Source: UBA3537 sp049889395
GTDB lineage: Bacteria > Bacteroidota > Bacteroidia > Flavobacteriales > Flavobacteriaceae
NCBI GenBank assembly: GCA_049889395.1
Contig: JBMHDM010000031.1
Location: 1 to 64,000 of the forward strand
Reading direction: 5' to 3'
Length of the DNA stretch: 64,000 bases
Each line of letters starts with the position of its first letter. Positions within the stretch are counted from its first letter, which is position 1. This document shows positions 9,937-17,610 of this stretch, piece after piece. Made by a program: the position numbers and the translations under genes. The notes under the pieces were generated by a model, which saw only the letters and a program-made list of their open reading frames with translations, had not been told where the DNA came from and did not search any database.

Positions 9937-11013
9937 TTATTTTTGAACTGAAAACTTTAGTGCAGCTTGTTGTCCTGACTGCTCGACTTTCAAAATATAT
10001 ATCCCTTTTCCTAGACTTGAAACTCTTATGGTTTTAGAATTTTTTTGTTGCAATATTTCTTGACCTAACATGTTAAAAACAGTAATGGTGTAAGGTTCAG
10101 AATTTAACCCATTAACTTCAATTAAACCATGAGATACATTTAATTGTATTTCAAAGTCATTTTGTTTTGGGGTCTGCAAAGATAACACCCCCCAAGTATC
10201 CTCAGCATCTGGCCCACCCCAGATCATTGTAGCCAAATAAGGGTTGTCGATAAATGGGTTACGATTTCCTTGGTAGGAAGAAATAACATCGTTTCGAGTT
10301 ATTTCTAGATCGGATACAGGATCTTGATCGTTCCATTCCAAAAATATATCTGGCATGTCGTTGTTAGCTGCATAAGTCATAGGGCCTGTCGCCGAGTTAA
10401 CAGGTTCACATTGAGATGGGTATCTCAAATACATATACATAATTATTCTAGCGACGTCCCCTTTCCACTCGTCACCAGGATAAAAATATTCTCCAAGGAC
10501 TTTGGAGTTACCAGAACTGTCAATAAACAGGCGATTACTTCTTTGGGAGTTTTTTTGTGAGTCTGCAGACCTCAGATTATGGACATCTGTACCCGGCCCA
10601 GGATCACTTGTTGTGAGACTAGGGTTTGCCAATGACTTAGCAAAAACATGTTCTCGATTCCATAATCCAATACAAGAACTTGAATGACAAGTATCAAATG
10701 CATCTCTTGATCTATCGCTAATGAAAGTGCCATCGTTGTCATTGTAACCATAAATCAATAAAACATTTGTGGAACTTTCAAACTCTAGGTCACTAATTCT
10801 AAGAATATCCCATGTGTCGGTTGTCCAACTAGAAGTGTATGGAATGAATGTAGTGTGGGTATTTGTAATGAGGCTTGATAGTTGAGATTGTAAATCCTCA
10901 CCCCCTATTTCAAAATTAATTGAATCATAATATTCTGGGACTTGGGCGTATAGATTCTGGAATGAAAAAACACATACAAAAACAAGTCTTGCAAAGGTCT
11001 TGAATTGAAACAT
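9937..11013 (-). CDS. Secreted endonuclease I family nuclease with T9SS sorting domain
   Basis: This 358-residue protein has a signal peptide (residues 1-23, ending LYAQ). The endonuclease I core shows the beta-beta-metal-type motif NREHVFAKS (119-127), DVHNLRSA (143-150), DEWKGDVAR (181-189) and GNRNPFIDNP (249-258). Residues from about 285 form a T9SS type A C-terminal domain with the usual pattern (YTITVFNMLGQE, then SLGKGIYILKV, ending in a Lys). The family degrades DNA and sometimes RNA non-specifically outside the cell. T9SS export and a role in nutrient scavenging from extracellular DNA are inferred from the family and the domain. Confidence 0.93.
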   Translation of the reverse strand: MFQFKTFARLVFVCVFSFQNLYAQVPEYYDSINFEIGGEDLQSQLSSLITNTHTTFIPYTSSWTTDTWDILRISDLEFESSTNVLLIYGYNDNDGTFISDRSRDAFDTCHSSSCIGLWNREHVFAKSLANPSLTTSDPGPGTDVHNLRSADSQKNSQRSNRLFIDSSGNSKVLGEYFYPGDEWKGDVARIIMYMYLRYPSQCEPVNSATGPMTYAANNDMPDIFLEWNDQDPVSDLEITRNDVISSYQGNRNPFIDNPYLATMIWGGPDAEDTWGVLSLQTPKQNDFEIQLNVSHGLIEVNGLNSEPYTITVFNMLGQEILQQKNSKTIRVSSLGKGIYILKVEQSGQQAALKFSVQK

Positions 11014-11075
11014 CTAAAGTTAATTTGGTTTGAACAAAATTAGTAAATTATTGGGGAGGAGTTGTCGAAAAACGC

Positions 11076-11083
11076 TAGTTTTG
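11076..11083 (+). promoter_or_regulatory. Candidate -7 box TAGTTTTG upstream of nucleotidyltransferase gene
   Basis: TAGTTTTG fits the Bacteroidota TAnnTTTG consensus and lies 19 bases before the ATG at 11103. A TTG at 11051-11053 gives a plausible 22-base spacer to a -33 element. Confidence 0.4.
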
Positions 11084-11102
11084 TGTTCTCAATAAAAATA
11101 CA

Positions 11103-11987
11103 ATGGTTCTATTACTTATGGCTGCTGGTAGTGGCAGCCGATACGGAAAGCTTAAACAATTTGACGATTTGGGCCCAAAGGGCGAATTTTTAATGGAATT
11201 CAGTATTCATGATGCCATAAAAAATGGCTTCAACCACATTGTTGTCATTACCAAAGCGGCTAATAAAGTATTTTTAGAAAATCACCTATCTCAAAGAATT
11301 GGAGAAAATATAAAGTTGGATGTATTGGTTCAGCGAATTGATGATATTCCACAAGGGGTTGATTTGCAAAGTGATCGTCAAAAGCCTTGGGGAACAGCAC
11401 ATGCTGTCTGGACCGCTAGACATGTTATTAGTTCCCCGTTTGTTATTATTAATGCTGACGATTATTACGGTCAAAATGCATTCCATGGTGCGGCCCGATT
11501 TATCCGTAATTTATCTCATAACAACAAATTTGCCATCGTGGGATATCGCCTGAAAGATACCCTTTCTGAATTTGGTTCCGTTTCAAGAGGCGTTTGCACT
11601 ACCAAAAATGAAAAACTGAGTAGTATAAAAGAAAGAACAAAAATTGTTCAAAAAAATGAAATTATTATCGATGAAGAATCGGAAACTCATTTAGATCCAG
11701 ACACCACTGTATCTATGAATTTTTGGATTTGCACACCAACCATTTTTGATTACACAGAACCATACTTTAAAGCATTTTTAGAGGATTCAAATAATCACGA
11801 AAAAAATGAAATTTATTTGCCCTTTTTGGCTCAAGAAATGATGAAAAACGAAATTATTGACGTACAAGTTATTGCGGCAGAAAGTGAGTGGTTTGGAGTA
11901 ACATATTATGCTGATAAGCAAAAAGCTGTAGATCGACTCAAAGCGCTGACCGATGCAGGAAAATATCCTTCCCCCTTGTGGGCATAA
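11103..11987 (+). CDS. Sugar-phosphate nucleotidyltransferase-like protein
   Basis: The 294-residue protein has the N-terminal nucleotide-binding loop of NTP transferases (LLMAAGSGSRYG, residues 4-15), then a Lys-containing KGEFL segment and the metal-binding-type motif NADDYYG (117-123). This resembles NDP-sugar pyrophosphorylases, which join a nucleoside triphosphate to a sugar phosphate. Nothing shows which sugar or nucleotide it uses. It lacks the C-terminal left-handed helix repeats of some family members. It is monocistronic and convergent with the rhodanese gene. The general family is secure; the substrate is unknown. Confidence 0.8.
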   Translation: MVLLLMAAGSGSRYGKLKQFDDLGPKGEFLMEFSIHDAIKNGFNHIVVITKAANKVFLENHLSQRIGENIKLDVLVQRIDDIPQGVDLQSDRQKPWGTAHAVWTARHVISSPFVIINADDYYGQNAFHGAARFIRNLSHNNKFAIVGYRLKDTLSEFGSVSRGVCTTKNEKLSSIKERTKIVQKNEIIIDEESETHLDPDTTVSMNFWICTPTIFDYTEPYFKAFLEDSNNHEKNEIYLPFLAQEMMKNEIIDVQVIAAESEWFGVTYYADKQKAVDRLKALTDAGKYPSPLWA

Positions 11988-11989
11988 AA

Positions 11990-12382
11990 TTATTTTTCAA
12001 TTGGCATTCCTTGGAGCTTCCACTCAGAGATTCCACCTTTTAAATCATATATTTCCAAAAACCCCTTGTCTTTGAGTTGAACCGCGCACTTGGCACTTCG
12101 ACCACCAGACTTACAATAGATAATAATGGGTTTGGATTTGTCTAAAGTCTCGATTCTTTTATCAAAATCTGGACTCCAATAATCCATATTTTGGGCATTG
12201 ACAATATAGCCTTCACTGAATTCGGAAGGCGTTCGTATGTCTACAAGCTGGACACCGTCTCGTTTCGATAAGGTTTGCATTTCCTCAACAGTAATTAATT
12301 TCATGGTATTATCAACCTCACCTTTGCAATTGTAAAGCAGCATTGACAACCCACAAAATATTGTAACTATTTTCAACTTCAT
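11990..12382 (-). CDS. Rhodanese-domain lipoprotein
   Basis: The likely start is ATG 12382, giving 130 residues. An in-frame upstream ATG at 12406 would place eight extra residues before the signal and overlap the preceding gene. The signal peptide ends at Cys19 in LLYNC, a non-canonical lipobox because Asn sits at -1. The rhodanese domain (about 28-128) has the active-site loop CKSGGR with Cys90. Such domains carry a persulfide and pass sulfur or control thiols. It is the last gene of a four-gene minus-strand operon of thiol and sulfur proteins, 10 bases after the previous stop. Its substrate is unknown. Confidence 0.85.
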   Translation of the reverse strand: MKLKIVTIFCGLSMLLYNCKGEVDNTMKLITVEEMQTLSKRDGVQLVDIRTPSEFSEGYIVNAQNMDYWSPDFDKRIETLDKSKPIIIYCKSGGRSAKCAVQLKDKGFLEIYDLKGGISEWKLQGMPIEK

Positions 12383-12392
12383 TGATAGTAAT

Positions 12393-12704
12393 TTAAATTT
12401 CGACATCTCCTAACCAGTTGCTAAATCCACCTTCCAAATTGAAGGTATGTTCAAATCCCATTTGCTGCATAACAGCACAGGCTTGAGCGCTTCGCCCACC
12501 TGATTTGCAGTACACAAAATAATGCATACTTTTATCCAATTTGTCTAGTTCAGACACAAAGTGTTGTGCCTGGTAGATATCTAAATTAATTGCGTTCGGA
12601 ATTTTACCGTCTGCCAACTCTAGGTCAGTCCTAACATCGAGAATGATAGAATTTGAAGTTTGTGACGAAAGATTCTTCCATTCTTCTTGTGTTAAATTTT
12701 TCAT
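12393..12704 (-). CDS. Cytoplasmic single-domain rhodanese
   Basis: The 103-residue protein has no signal peptide and consists of one rhodanese domain: LDVRT at 22-26, and the active-site loop YCKSGGRSAQAC with catalytic Cys66. It resembles GlpE/PspE-type small sulfurtransferases, which accept sulfane sulfur on cysteine. It lies directly upstream of a membrane-anchored paralogue, and both carry an identical CKSGGR loop, so the pair may have arisen by duplication and moved to different compartments. That last point is inference. Confidence 0.88.
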   Translation of the reverse strand: MKNLTQEEWKNLSSQTSNSIILDVRTDLELADGKIPNAINLDIYQAQHFVSELDKLDKSMHYFVYCKSGGRSAQACAVMQQMGFEHTFNLEGGFSNWLGDVEI

Positions 12705-12752
12705 CGTGAATTTATTTACATTTAAGACGATTGTCTGAAAGAAATGTTACAT

Positions 12753-13346
12753 CTAAATTTTAATTGAACAGCCAATAGCCTTGGTGATTTTTACTGAAAC
12801 ATTCATCCCCATTAGGAGGGCATCTACGGCATCTTCGACATATTTGGTTTTTACAAGTGATGCGTCTTTATAATTATCATCAATAGCGCCGATGTATTTT
12901 ACCACATTTACATCATTTTCCTTTGATAAAACATAAACATGTGGTGTTTTTTTAGCGCCATATTGTGGAAAGATGTGTTGATTTTCATCAATTAAATATG
13001 GAAAGGTAAAGCCTTTTTCTTCAGAGCGTTGTTTCATGGCCTCTAATGAATCTCCAGGTTTGATATCTGTGTTGTTTGGCATGATAGCCACAACAGGAAA
13101 TCCTTTTAATGCATATTTTTTGTTTAATGCCTCAATTCTATCTTCATACGCGACAGCATAAGGACAAGTGTTACATGTAAAAATAAGAATGAAACCTTTA
13201 GCATCTTTAAAATCAGAGAGAGAAACAAAAGTGTTGTCAATATTTTTTAATTTAAAATCTGTGGCAGAGTCGCCAATATCGTAGCCCTTCTGGGCATTTA
13301 AGCCAACAGCGAATAGCACAATAGTCAAAAAAATGATTTTTTTCAT
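12753..13346 (-). CDS. Secreted thioredoxin-fold redoxin
   Basis: The 197-residue protein has a signal peptide (residues 1-19, ending LNAQ) and an AhpC/TSA-type thioredoxin fold. The redox pair is Cys58-Asn-Thr-Cys61 in TCNTCPYAVAYEDR, followed by VVAIMPNN and KTPHVYVL with the cis-Pro region. This subfamily of thioredoxin family proteins is widespread in Bacteroidota and is presumed periplasmic. It is the second gene of the operon after the TlpA-like lipoprotein, with 11 bases between them. The actual partner is unknown. Confidence 0.87.
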   Translation of the reverse strand: MKKIIFLTIVLFAVGLNAQKGYDIGDSATDFKLKNIDNTFVSLSDFKDAKGFILIFTCNTCPYAVAYEDRIEALNKKYALKGFPVVAIMPNNTDIKPGDSLEAMKQRSEEKGFTFPYLIDENQHIFPQYGAKKTPHVYVLSKENDVNVVKYIGAIDDNYKDASLVKTKYVEDAVDALLMGMNVSVKITKAIGCSIKI

Positions 13347-13357
13347 GGTGTAATAAT

Positions 13358-13834
13358 TTAGTTTATAAATTTTTCAACTTCACTGACCAATTGATCATAT
13401 GTAAATGATTGGGGATAAAATTGACGTTTTTTATTGTTAAAAATAAGTGTTACTGGAATAGCTCCGTCCCAATTGGGATCAATCTGCGGAATCCATGAAT
13501 TCATATCTGCATCATCCAAAACGATGACTTTTGATTTGAATTGTTTGTTTTTTAAAAAAGGTTTCAATTTGGTCTCTATTTGATTAGGAAAATCCAAACT
13601 GATAAGTAAAACCTCCACCTCTTTGGGGTAATTATCGTTAAGGGTTTCAAAATAGGGCAACTCTTTGACACATGGCGCACACCAAGTTGCCCAAAAATTG
13701 ACAACATATGTTTTGGCATTTTGGGGTTCTAAAAATTTTTTAATCCCTTCATAATCATATATCTCCAACTCATTTGAAATATCAGAACAACCCAAAAACA
13801 ACAAGAGAAACAAAAGAATTCGATATCGGGTCAT
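13358..13834 (-). CDS. TlpA-like thioredoxin lipoprotein
   Basis: This 158-residue protein has a lipoprotein signal with Cys16 in LFLGC, then a TlpA/ResA-type thioredoxin fold. The active site is WATWCAPC with Cys52 and Cys55, and the cis-proline follows in AIPVTLIF. Proteins of this type keep periplasmic cysteines reduced or serve cytochrome c maturation; no such partner genes lie nearby. It is the first gene of the minus-strand operon that continues with a redoxin and two rhodaneses, and it diverges from yceI across a 21-base palindrome. Confidence 0.9.
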   Translation of the reverse strand: MTRYRILLFLLLFLGCSDISNELEIYDYEGIKKFLEPQNAKTYVVNFWATWCAPCVKELPYFETLNDNYPKEVEVLLISLDFPNQIETKLKPFLKNKQFKSKVIVLDDADMNSWIPQIDPNWDGAIPVTLIFNNKKRQFYPQSFTYDQLVSEVEKFIN

Positions 13835-13871
13835 AATAAAATTAACAAAAAATTATGGCTCAATCTACAAT

Positions 13872-13892
13872 TTTCTAAATTAAATTTAGAAA
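13872..13892. promoter_or_regulatory. 21-base perfect palindrome in divergent promoter region
   Basis: Ten-base arms TTTCTAAATT and AATTTAGAAA flank a single central A. The element lies between the divergent TlpA-lipoprotein and YceI genes, 38 bases from one start and 28 from the other. It is a plausible operator for a dimeric regulator, but such AT-rich palindromes can also arise by chance. Confidence 0.4.
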
Positions 13893-13919
13893 TTTGTAAA
13901 GCATTTAAAAAACAATATT

Positions 13920-14483
13920 ATGAAATTTATTAAACTATCGCTACTAGCATTCTTATCAATATCCCTTACCGCTTTGACAACAGAAACTGTTAAAGAAGTA
14001 AACGTTCAGAACAGTGTCGTAAAATGGACAGGTTATAAAGTTACTGGTCAACATGAAGGGACTATCATGCTAAAGCAAGGCGCACTTATTTACAACGAAA
14101 ATGAACTTGTTGGTGGAAAATTCATTATGGATATGACTACAATCAATACAACAGACCTAGAAGGAGATTACAAGAAAAAGCTTGACGGCCACCTTAAAGA
14201 CAATGATTTTTTTGGAGTCGAAAAATTTAAAACTTCAAGTCTAATTTTAACTTCAGTAAAGCCAAACGGCTCTAATTATGTGGTAGAAGCTGATTTGACC
14301 ATTAAAGGCATCACTAATAGTGTCAAATTCAATATGACTGTTTCTGAAGACACTGCCTCTGCAGATCTTAAAATTGATAGAACGAAATTTGACATTAAAT
14401 ATGGCTCTGCAAGTTTTTTCGATGGCCTGAAAGACCGTGCCATTTATGACGAATTTGACTTGAACGTCAACCTTTCATTTTAA
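13920..14483 (+). CDS. YceI family lipocalin-like periplasmic protein
   Basis: The 187-residue protein begins with a signal peptide (about residues 1-20). The mature part matches the YceI family: VVKWTGYKVTGQHEG, then paired beta strands, EKFKTSSL and the terminal FDLNVNLSF strand. YceI proteins form a lipocalin-like barrel that binds long isoprenoid or other amphiphilic molecules in the periplasm. The ligand here is unknown. It diverges from the thiol/sulfur operon and is followed by the trp leader, from which it is separated by a clear promoter. Confidence 0.9.
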   Translation: MKFIKLSLLAFLSISLTALTTETVKEVNVQNSVVKWTGYKVTGQHEGTIMLKQGALIYNENELVGGKFIMDMTTINTTDLEGDYKKKLDGHLKDNDFFGVEKFKTSSLILTSVKPNGSNYVVEADLTIKGITNSVKFNMTVSEDTASADLKIDRTKFDIKYGSASFFDGLKDRAIYDEFDLNVNLSF

Positions 14484-14493
14484 TATTAAAATG

Positions 14494-14525
14494 TTTGTAG
14501 AGTCAGAAAAAGCTGCTTATCTTTG
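14494..14525 (+). promoter_or_regulatory. trp operon promoter (TTTG, 20 bases, TATCTTTG)
   Basis: TTTG at 14494-14497 and TATCTTTG at 14518-14525 fit the Bacteroidota -33/-7 consensus with a 20-base spacer. Transcription would begin near 14530, only a few bases before the leader-peptide ATG at 14533, so the leader mRNA may be almost leaderless. Confidence 0.65.
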
Positions 14526-14532
14526 AATTAAT

Positions 14533-14589
14533 ATGTTAAGAACAAACAAAAATACATGGTGGTGTAAAACCCGATTCAAAAAATCGTGA
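14533..14589 (+). CDS. trpL: trp operon leader peptide with tandem Trp codons
   Basis: ATG at 14533 opens an 18-codon frame ending at TGA 14587-14589, encoding MLRTNKNTWWCKTRFKKS. Two adjacent TGG codons (14557-14562) in so short a peptide, directly before trpE and upstream of a terminator, are the hallmark of ribosome-mediated trp attenuation. Stalling at the Trp codons for lack of charged tRNA-Trp would leave the RNA around the stop codon free to form an antiterminator. The upstream in-frame stop at 14524-14526 limits the frame. No Shine-Dalgarno sequence is visible. The call rests on the sequence; expression has not been shown. Confidence 0.82.
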   Translation: MLRTNKNTWWCKTRFKKS

Positions 14590-14596
14590 ACACACC
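14558..14596 (+). promoter_or_regulatory. trp leader pause-type hairpin over the Trp codons
   Basis: GGTG(G)TGT at 14558-14565, which overlaps both TGG codons, can pair with ACACACC at 14590-14596 with one bulged G. Inside it, CGATT (14572-14576) pairs with AATCG (14582-14586). This corresponds to the 1:2 hairpin of classical attenuators and would sequester the antiterminator arm at 14583-14589. Confidence 0.5.
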
Positions 14597-14631
14597 TCGT
14601 ATGTAATAATATTTAGGCTTGTCATCACGAT
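14583..14631 (+). promoter_or_regulatory. Candidate trp antiterminator pairing
   Basis: ATCGTGA at 14583-14589 is exactly complementary over seven bases to TCACGAT at 14625-14631. The first arm contains the leader stop codon. The second covers the loop and part of the descending arm of the terminator, so the two structures exclude each other. A ribosome at the stop codon would block the first arm and favour termination; one stalled at the Trp codons would not. Confidence 0.55.
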
Positions 14632-14644
14632 AAGCCTTTTTTTT
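14615..14644 (+). terminator. trp attenuator terminator
   Basis: AGGCTTGTC (14615-14623) pairs with GATAAGCCT (14629-14637), a nine-base stem including one G-U pair, around the loop ATCAC. An uninterrupted run of eight T follows (14637-14644) and ends directly at the trpE ATG. Confidence 0.8.
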
Positions 14645-16051
14645 ATGATGAAAAAAAAATACCAACTAAAAACAGTTTACAAAAAAATATTGGCCGATAC
14701 ACTTTCTCCGGTCAGCATTTATTTGAAACTTAGAGACAAGTTCCCTAATAGTATACTCCTTGAAAGTAGCGATTATCACGGCAACGACAATAGTTTTTCG
14801 TACATATGCTGCAATCCAATTGCGACTTTCAAAATGCAAAGAACCGTTCTAACAAAGTCCTTCCCAGACTCGTCAAAAGAAAGTTACAGTATTTCACAAA
14901 ATCAGGTGGTATCCGAACTTCACGACTTCACAACGCGATTTGAAACGGAAAACATCAATGATTTTAAATTTATTCACAATGGGCTATTTGGATACACAGC
15001 CTATGATGCCGTAAAGTACTTCGAAACCATTGATATTTCGTCGAAAGAAAAGTCTGTAGAAATACCCGAATTACAATATGCTGTATATCAAAATATTATA
15101 GCTATAAATCATTTCAAAAATGAAGCGTATATCTTTTCGCATAGTTATGATAAACCTCACAACATAGACGATCTACACCATATTATTACCACAGACCGTT
15201 TCCCACTTTATAATTTTGAGACAACCAGCGAAATTGATTCTAATTTAACTGACGAGGACTTTAAAAATCACGTTCATATTGCAAAAAAGCACTGTCAACG
15301 TGGTGATGTTTTTCAGTTGGTCCTTTCCAGGAAATTCCAACAAAACTTCAAAGGTGATGACTTCAATGTCTATCGAGCTTTACGAAGTATTAATCCCTCT
15401 CCATACCTATTCTACTTTGATTATGGCAGTTTTAAAATTTTTGGAAGTTCTCCTGAAGCTCAACTTGTTGTAAAGGACAAAAAAGCTGAAATTCATCCAA
15501 TCGCTGGAACATTTGCACGAACAGGTGATGACATGAAGGATACTGCCTTGGCACAGCAATTAGCCGAGGATGATAAAGAAAATAGCGAGCATGTTATGTT
15601 GGTAGATTTGGCTAGAAATGATCTCAGCCGTCATTGCAATGATGTTAGTGTTGAAAATTATAAAGAGGTTCAATTTTTCTCACATGTTATCCATTTGGTT
15701 AGTAAAGTCACCGGTCAGGTAAAAGATATTGCATCAACGATGCAGATTGTAGCAGACACATTCCCAGCGGGAACCCTTTCTGGAGCTCCAAAGTATAAAG
15801 CCATGGAACTTATTAATAGGTACGAAAAAACAAACCGTGGATTTTACGGAGGTGCGATTGGTTTTATGGACTTTAAAGGAAATTACAACCACGCCATTTT
15901 AATTCGAACATTCTTAAGTAAAAACCAACAACTACATTGGCAAGCTGGAGCTGGAATAGTATCCAAATCAAATCCAGAAAATGAATTACAAGAAGTCTAT
16001 AATAAATTGGGAGCGCTAACCAAAGCAATCCAACTAGCAGAGAAGATATAA
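14645..16051 (+). CDS. trpE: Anthranilate synthase component I
   Basis: The 468-residue protein makes anthranilate from chorismate, using ammonia supplied by TrpG. The N-terminal part contains LLESSD (38-43), matching the LLES tryptophan-binding motif of feedback-inhibited TrpE. The C-terminal chorismate-binding domain shows SPEAQLV, HPIAGTFAR, DLARNDLSRHC, GTLSGAPK and GFYGGAIG. The start codon follows the attenuator T-run without a gap; ATG 14648 is an equally possible start. It is the first structural gene of trpEGDCFBA, one base before trpG. Control by both attenuation and feedback is likely. Confidence 0.96.
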   Translation: MMKKKYQLKTVYKKILADTLSPVSIYLKLRDKFPNSILLESSDYHGNDNSFSYICCNPIATFKMQRTVLTKSFPDSSKESYSISQNQVVSELHDFTTRFETENINDFKFIHNGLFGYTAYDAVKYFETIDISSKEKSVEIPELQYAVYQNIIAINHFKNEAYIFSHSYDKPHNIDDLHHIITTDRFPLYNFETTSEIDSNLTDEDFKNHVHIAKKHCQRGDVFQLVLSRKFQQNFKGDDFNVYRALRSINPSPYLFYFDYGSFKIFGSSPEAQLVVKDKKAEIHPIAGTFARTGDDMKDTALAQQLAEDDKENSEHVMLVDLARNDLSRHCNDVSVENYKEVQFFSHVIHLVSKVTGQVKDIASTMQIVADTFPAGTLSGAPKYKAMELINRYEKTNRGFYGGAIGFMDFKGNYNHAILIRTFLSKNQQLHWQAGAGIVSKSNPENELQEVYNKLGALTKAIQLAEKI

Positions 16052-16052
16052 T

Positions 16053-16619
16053 ATGAAAAAAATTCTAGTTATTGACAATTACGATAGTTTCACTTACAAT
16101 CTGGTTCACTATTTAGAAGATTTAGAGTGCGAGGTCATAGTGATCAGAAATAATCAATTGTTATTAGAAGAAGTAGAGCCATTCCAAAAAATTGTGCTCT
16201 CCCCTGGCCCTGGAATTCCAGATGAGGCTGGGCTTTTAAAACCTATTATTGAAACCTATGCAAAATCTAAAAGCATTTTGGGTGTTTGCTTAGGACTACA
16301 AGCCATTGGTGAGGTATTTGGTGCCTCGCTAGTCAATTTGGATACAGTTTTCCATGGTATTCAAACTGAGATTAAAATTATTTCCAGCAATGAATACTTA
16401 TTTCACGGATTAAATTCAACCATTGCGGTTGGCAGATATCATTCTTGGGTGGTTGATACAGAACTTCCAGATTGCTTAGAAGTCACTTGTGTAGATCATA
16501 ACAACCACATTATGGGACTTCGTCACAAAGATTATGATGTTAGAGGCGTACAATTCCACCCTGAATCTGTACTCACACCCGACGGAAAAACAATGCTCAA
16601 AAACTGGATTAATTCATAA
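16053..16619 (+). CDS. trpG: Anthranilate synthase component II, glutamine amidotransferase
   Basis: This 188-residue class I amidotransferase releases ammonia from glutamine for TrpE. The catalytic triad is visible: Cys79 in GVCLGLQAIGE, and His169 and Glu171 in VQFHPESV. The oxyanion-strand motif SPGPGIPDEAG lies at 50-60. It is a stand-alone subunit, not fused to trpD, and has the usual length. It starts one base after trpE and ends three bases before trpD. Confidence 0.96.
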   Translation: MKKILVIDNYDSFTYNLVHYLEDLECEVIVIRNNQLLLEEVEPFQKIVLSPGPGIPDEAGLLKPIIETYAKSKSILGVCLGLQAIGEVFGASLVNLDTVFHGIQTEIKIISSNEYLFHGLNSTIAVGRYHSWVVDTELPDCLEVTCVDHNNHIMGLRHKDYDVRGVQFHPESVLTPDGKTMLKNWINS

Positions 16620-16622
16620 ACA

Positions 16623-17609
16623 ATGAAAGCACTTTTAAATCGATTGATAAACCACGAAAACATTTGTACCGAAGAGGCCAAACAAATTCTGATTAATATT
16701 TCAAAAGGAGAATATAATCAAGCGCAAATCGCCTCATTTCTTACAGTATACATGATGCGTGGCATCACAGTTGAGGAACTTCAAGGTTTTCGTGACGCTT
16801 TATTAGAATTGTGTATAAGAGTAGATCTAGAGGCTTATCAACCAATTGATTTGTGCGGGACAGGAGGTGACGGTAAAAACACCTTTAACATCTCTACGCT
16901 CTCTTCTTTTGTAACCGCTGGAGCAGGTGTCGCGGTAGCCAAACATGGGAATTATGGCGTTTCCTCGGCCTGCGGGTCATCGAATGTTTTGGAAGCTCTT
17001 GGGATTAAATTTTCTAATGATAGAGATTATCTTCAGAGAGCCATGGAAACCGCAAACATTTGTGTCCTGCATGCTCCTTTATTTCATCCAGCTATGAAAA
17101 ATGTTGCCCCAATACGAAAAGCTTTAGGTATCAAAACTTTTTTTAATATGCTTGGCCCTATGGTCAATCCCGCATTCCCTAAACACCAATTAGTAGGCGT
17201 TTTTAATTTAGAATTACTACGATTATACCAGTACTTGTACCAGCAGACTGATAAGAATTACAGTATCGTCCACGATCTTGGTGGTTATGATGAAATCTCT
17301 CTTACAAACAACGCCAAAATAGCCTCTAATCAGAGTGAACTTATGTTCTCACCAGAGGATTTGGGATTAAAAACCATTTCACCCGAAACCATTTTTGGAG
17401 GAGATACTGTTGATGAAGCCACTAAAATTTTTAAAACTATCATAAATGGTGACGGAACTAAAGCTCAAAATGATGTAATTTGTGTAAACGCTGGTTTAGC
17501 CATAGCAACAGCCCAACAAATTTCTCACAAAGAAGGATACGAGCAAGCCAAAGAAAGTTTACTCGGCGGAAAAGCCAAAACATGTTTAACCAAACTAATT
17601 GACTTGTAA
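16623..17609 (+). CDS. trpD: Anthranilate phosphoribosyltransferase
   Basis: The 328-residue enzyme transfers phosphoribose from PRPP to anthranilate. The PRPP/anthranilate-binding loop CGTGGDGKNTFNIST lies at 78-92, with KHGNYGVSSACGSSNVLEALG and NVAPIRKALGIKTFFNMLGPM further on, all typical of TrpD. The length is normal for the family. It is the third gene of the trp operon, and its stop codon is separated from the next ATG by one base. Confidence 0.96.
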   Translation: MKALLNRLINHENICTEEAKQILINISKGEYNQAQIASFLTVYMMRGITVEELQGFRDALLELCIRVDLEAYQPIDLCGTGGDGKNTFNISTLSSFVTAGAGVAVAKHGNYGVSSACGSSNVLEALGIKFSNDRDYLQRAMETANICVLHAPLFHPAMKNVAPIRKALGIKTFFNMLGPMVNPAFPKHQLVGVFNLELLRLYQYLYQQTDKNYSIVHDLGGYDEISLTNNAKIASNQSELMFSPEDLGLKTISPETIFGGDTVDEATKIFKTIINGDGTKAQNDVICVNAGLAIATAQQISHKEGYEQAKESLLGGKAKTCLTKLIDL

Positions 17610-17610
17610 T

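Noticed and set aside
17599..17610. TTG start for trpC inside trpD
   Set aside because: ATG 17611 immediately after the trpD stop gives the normal IGPS N terminus.
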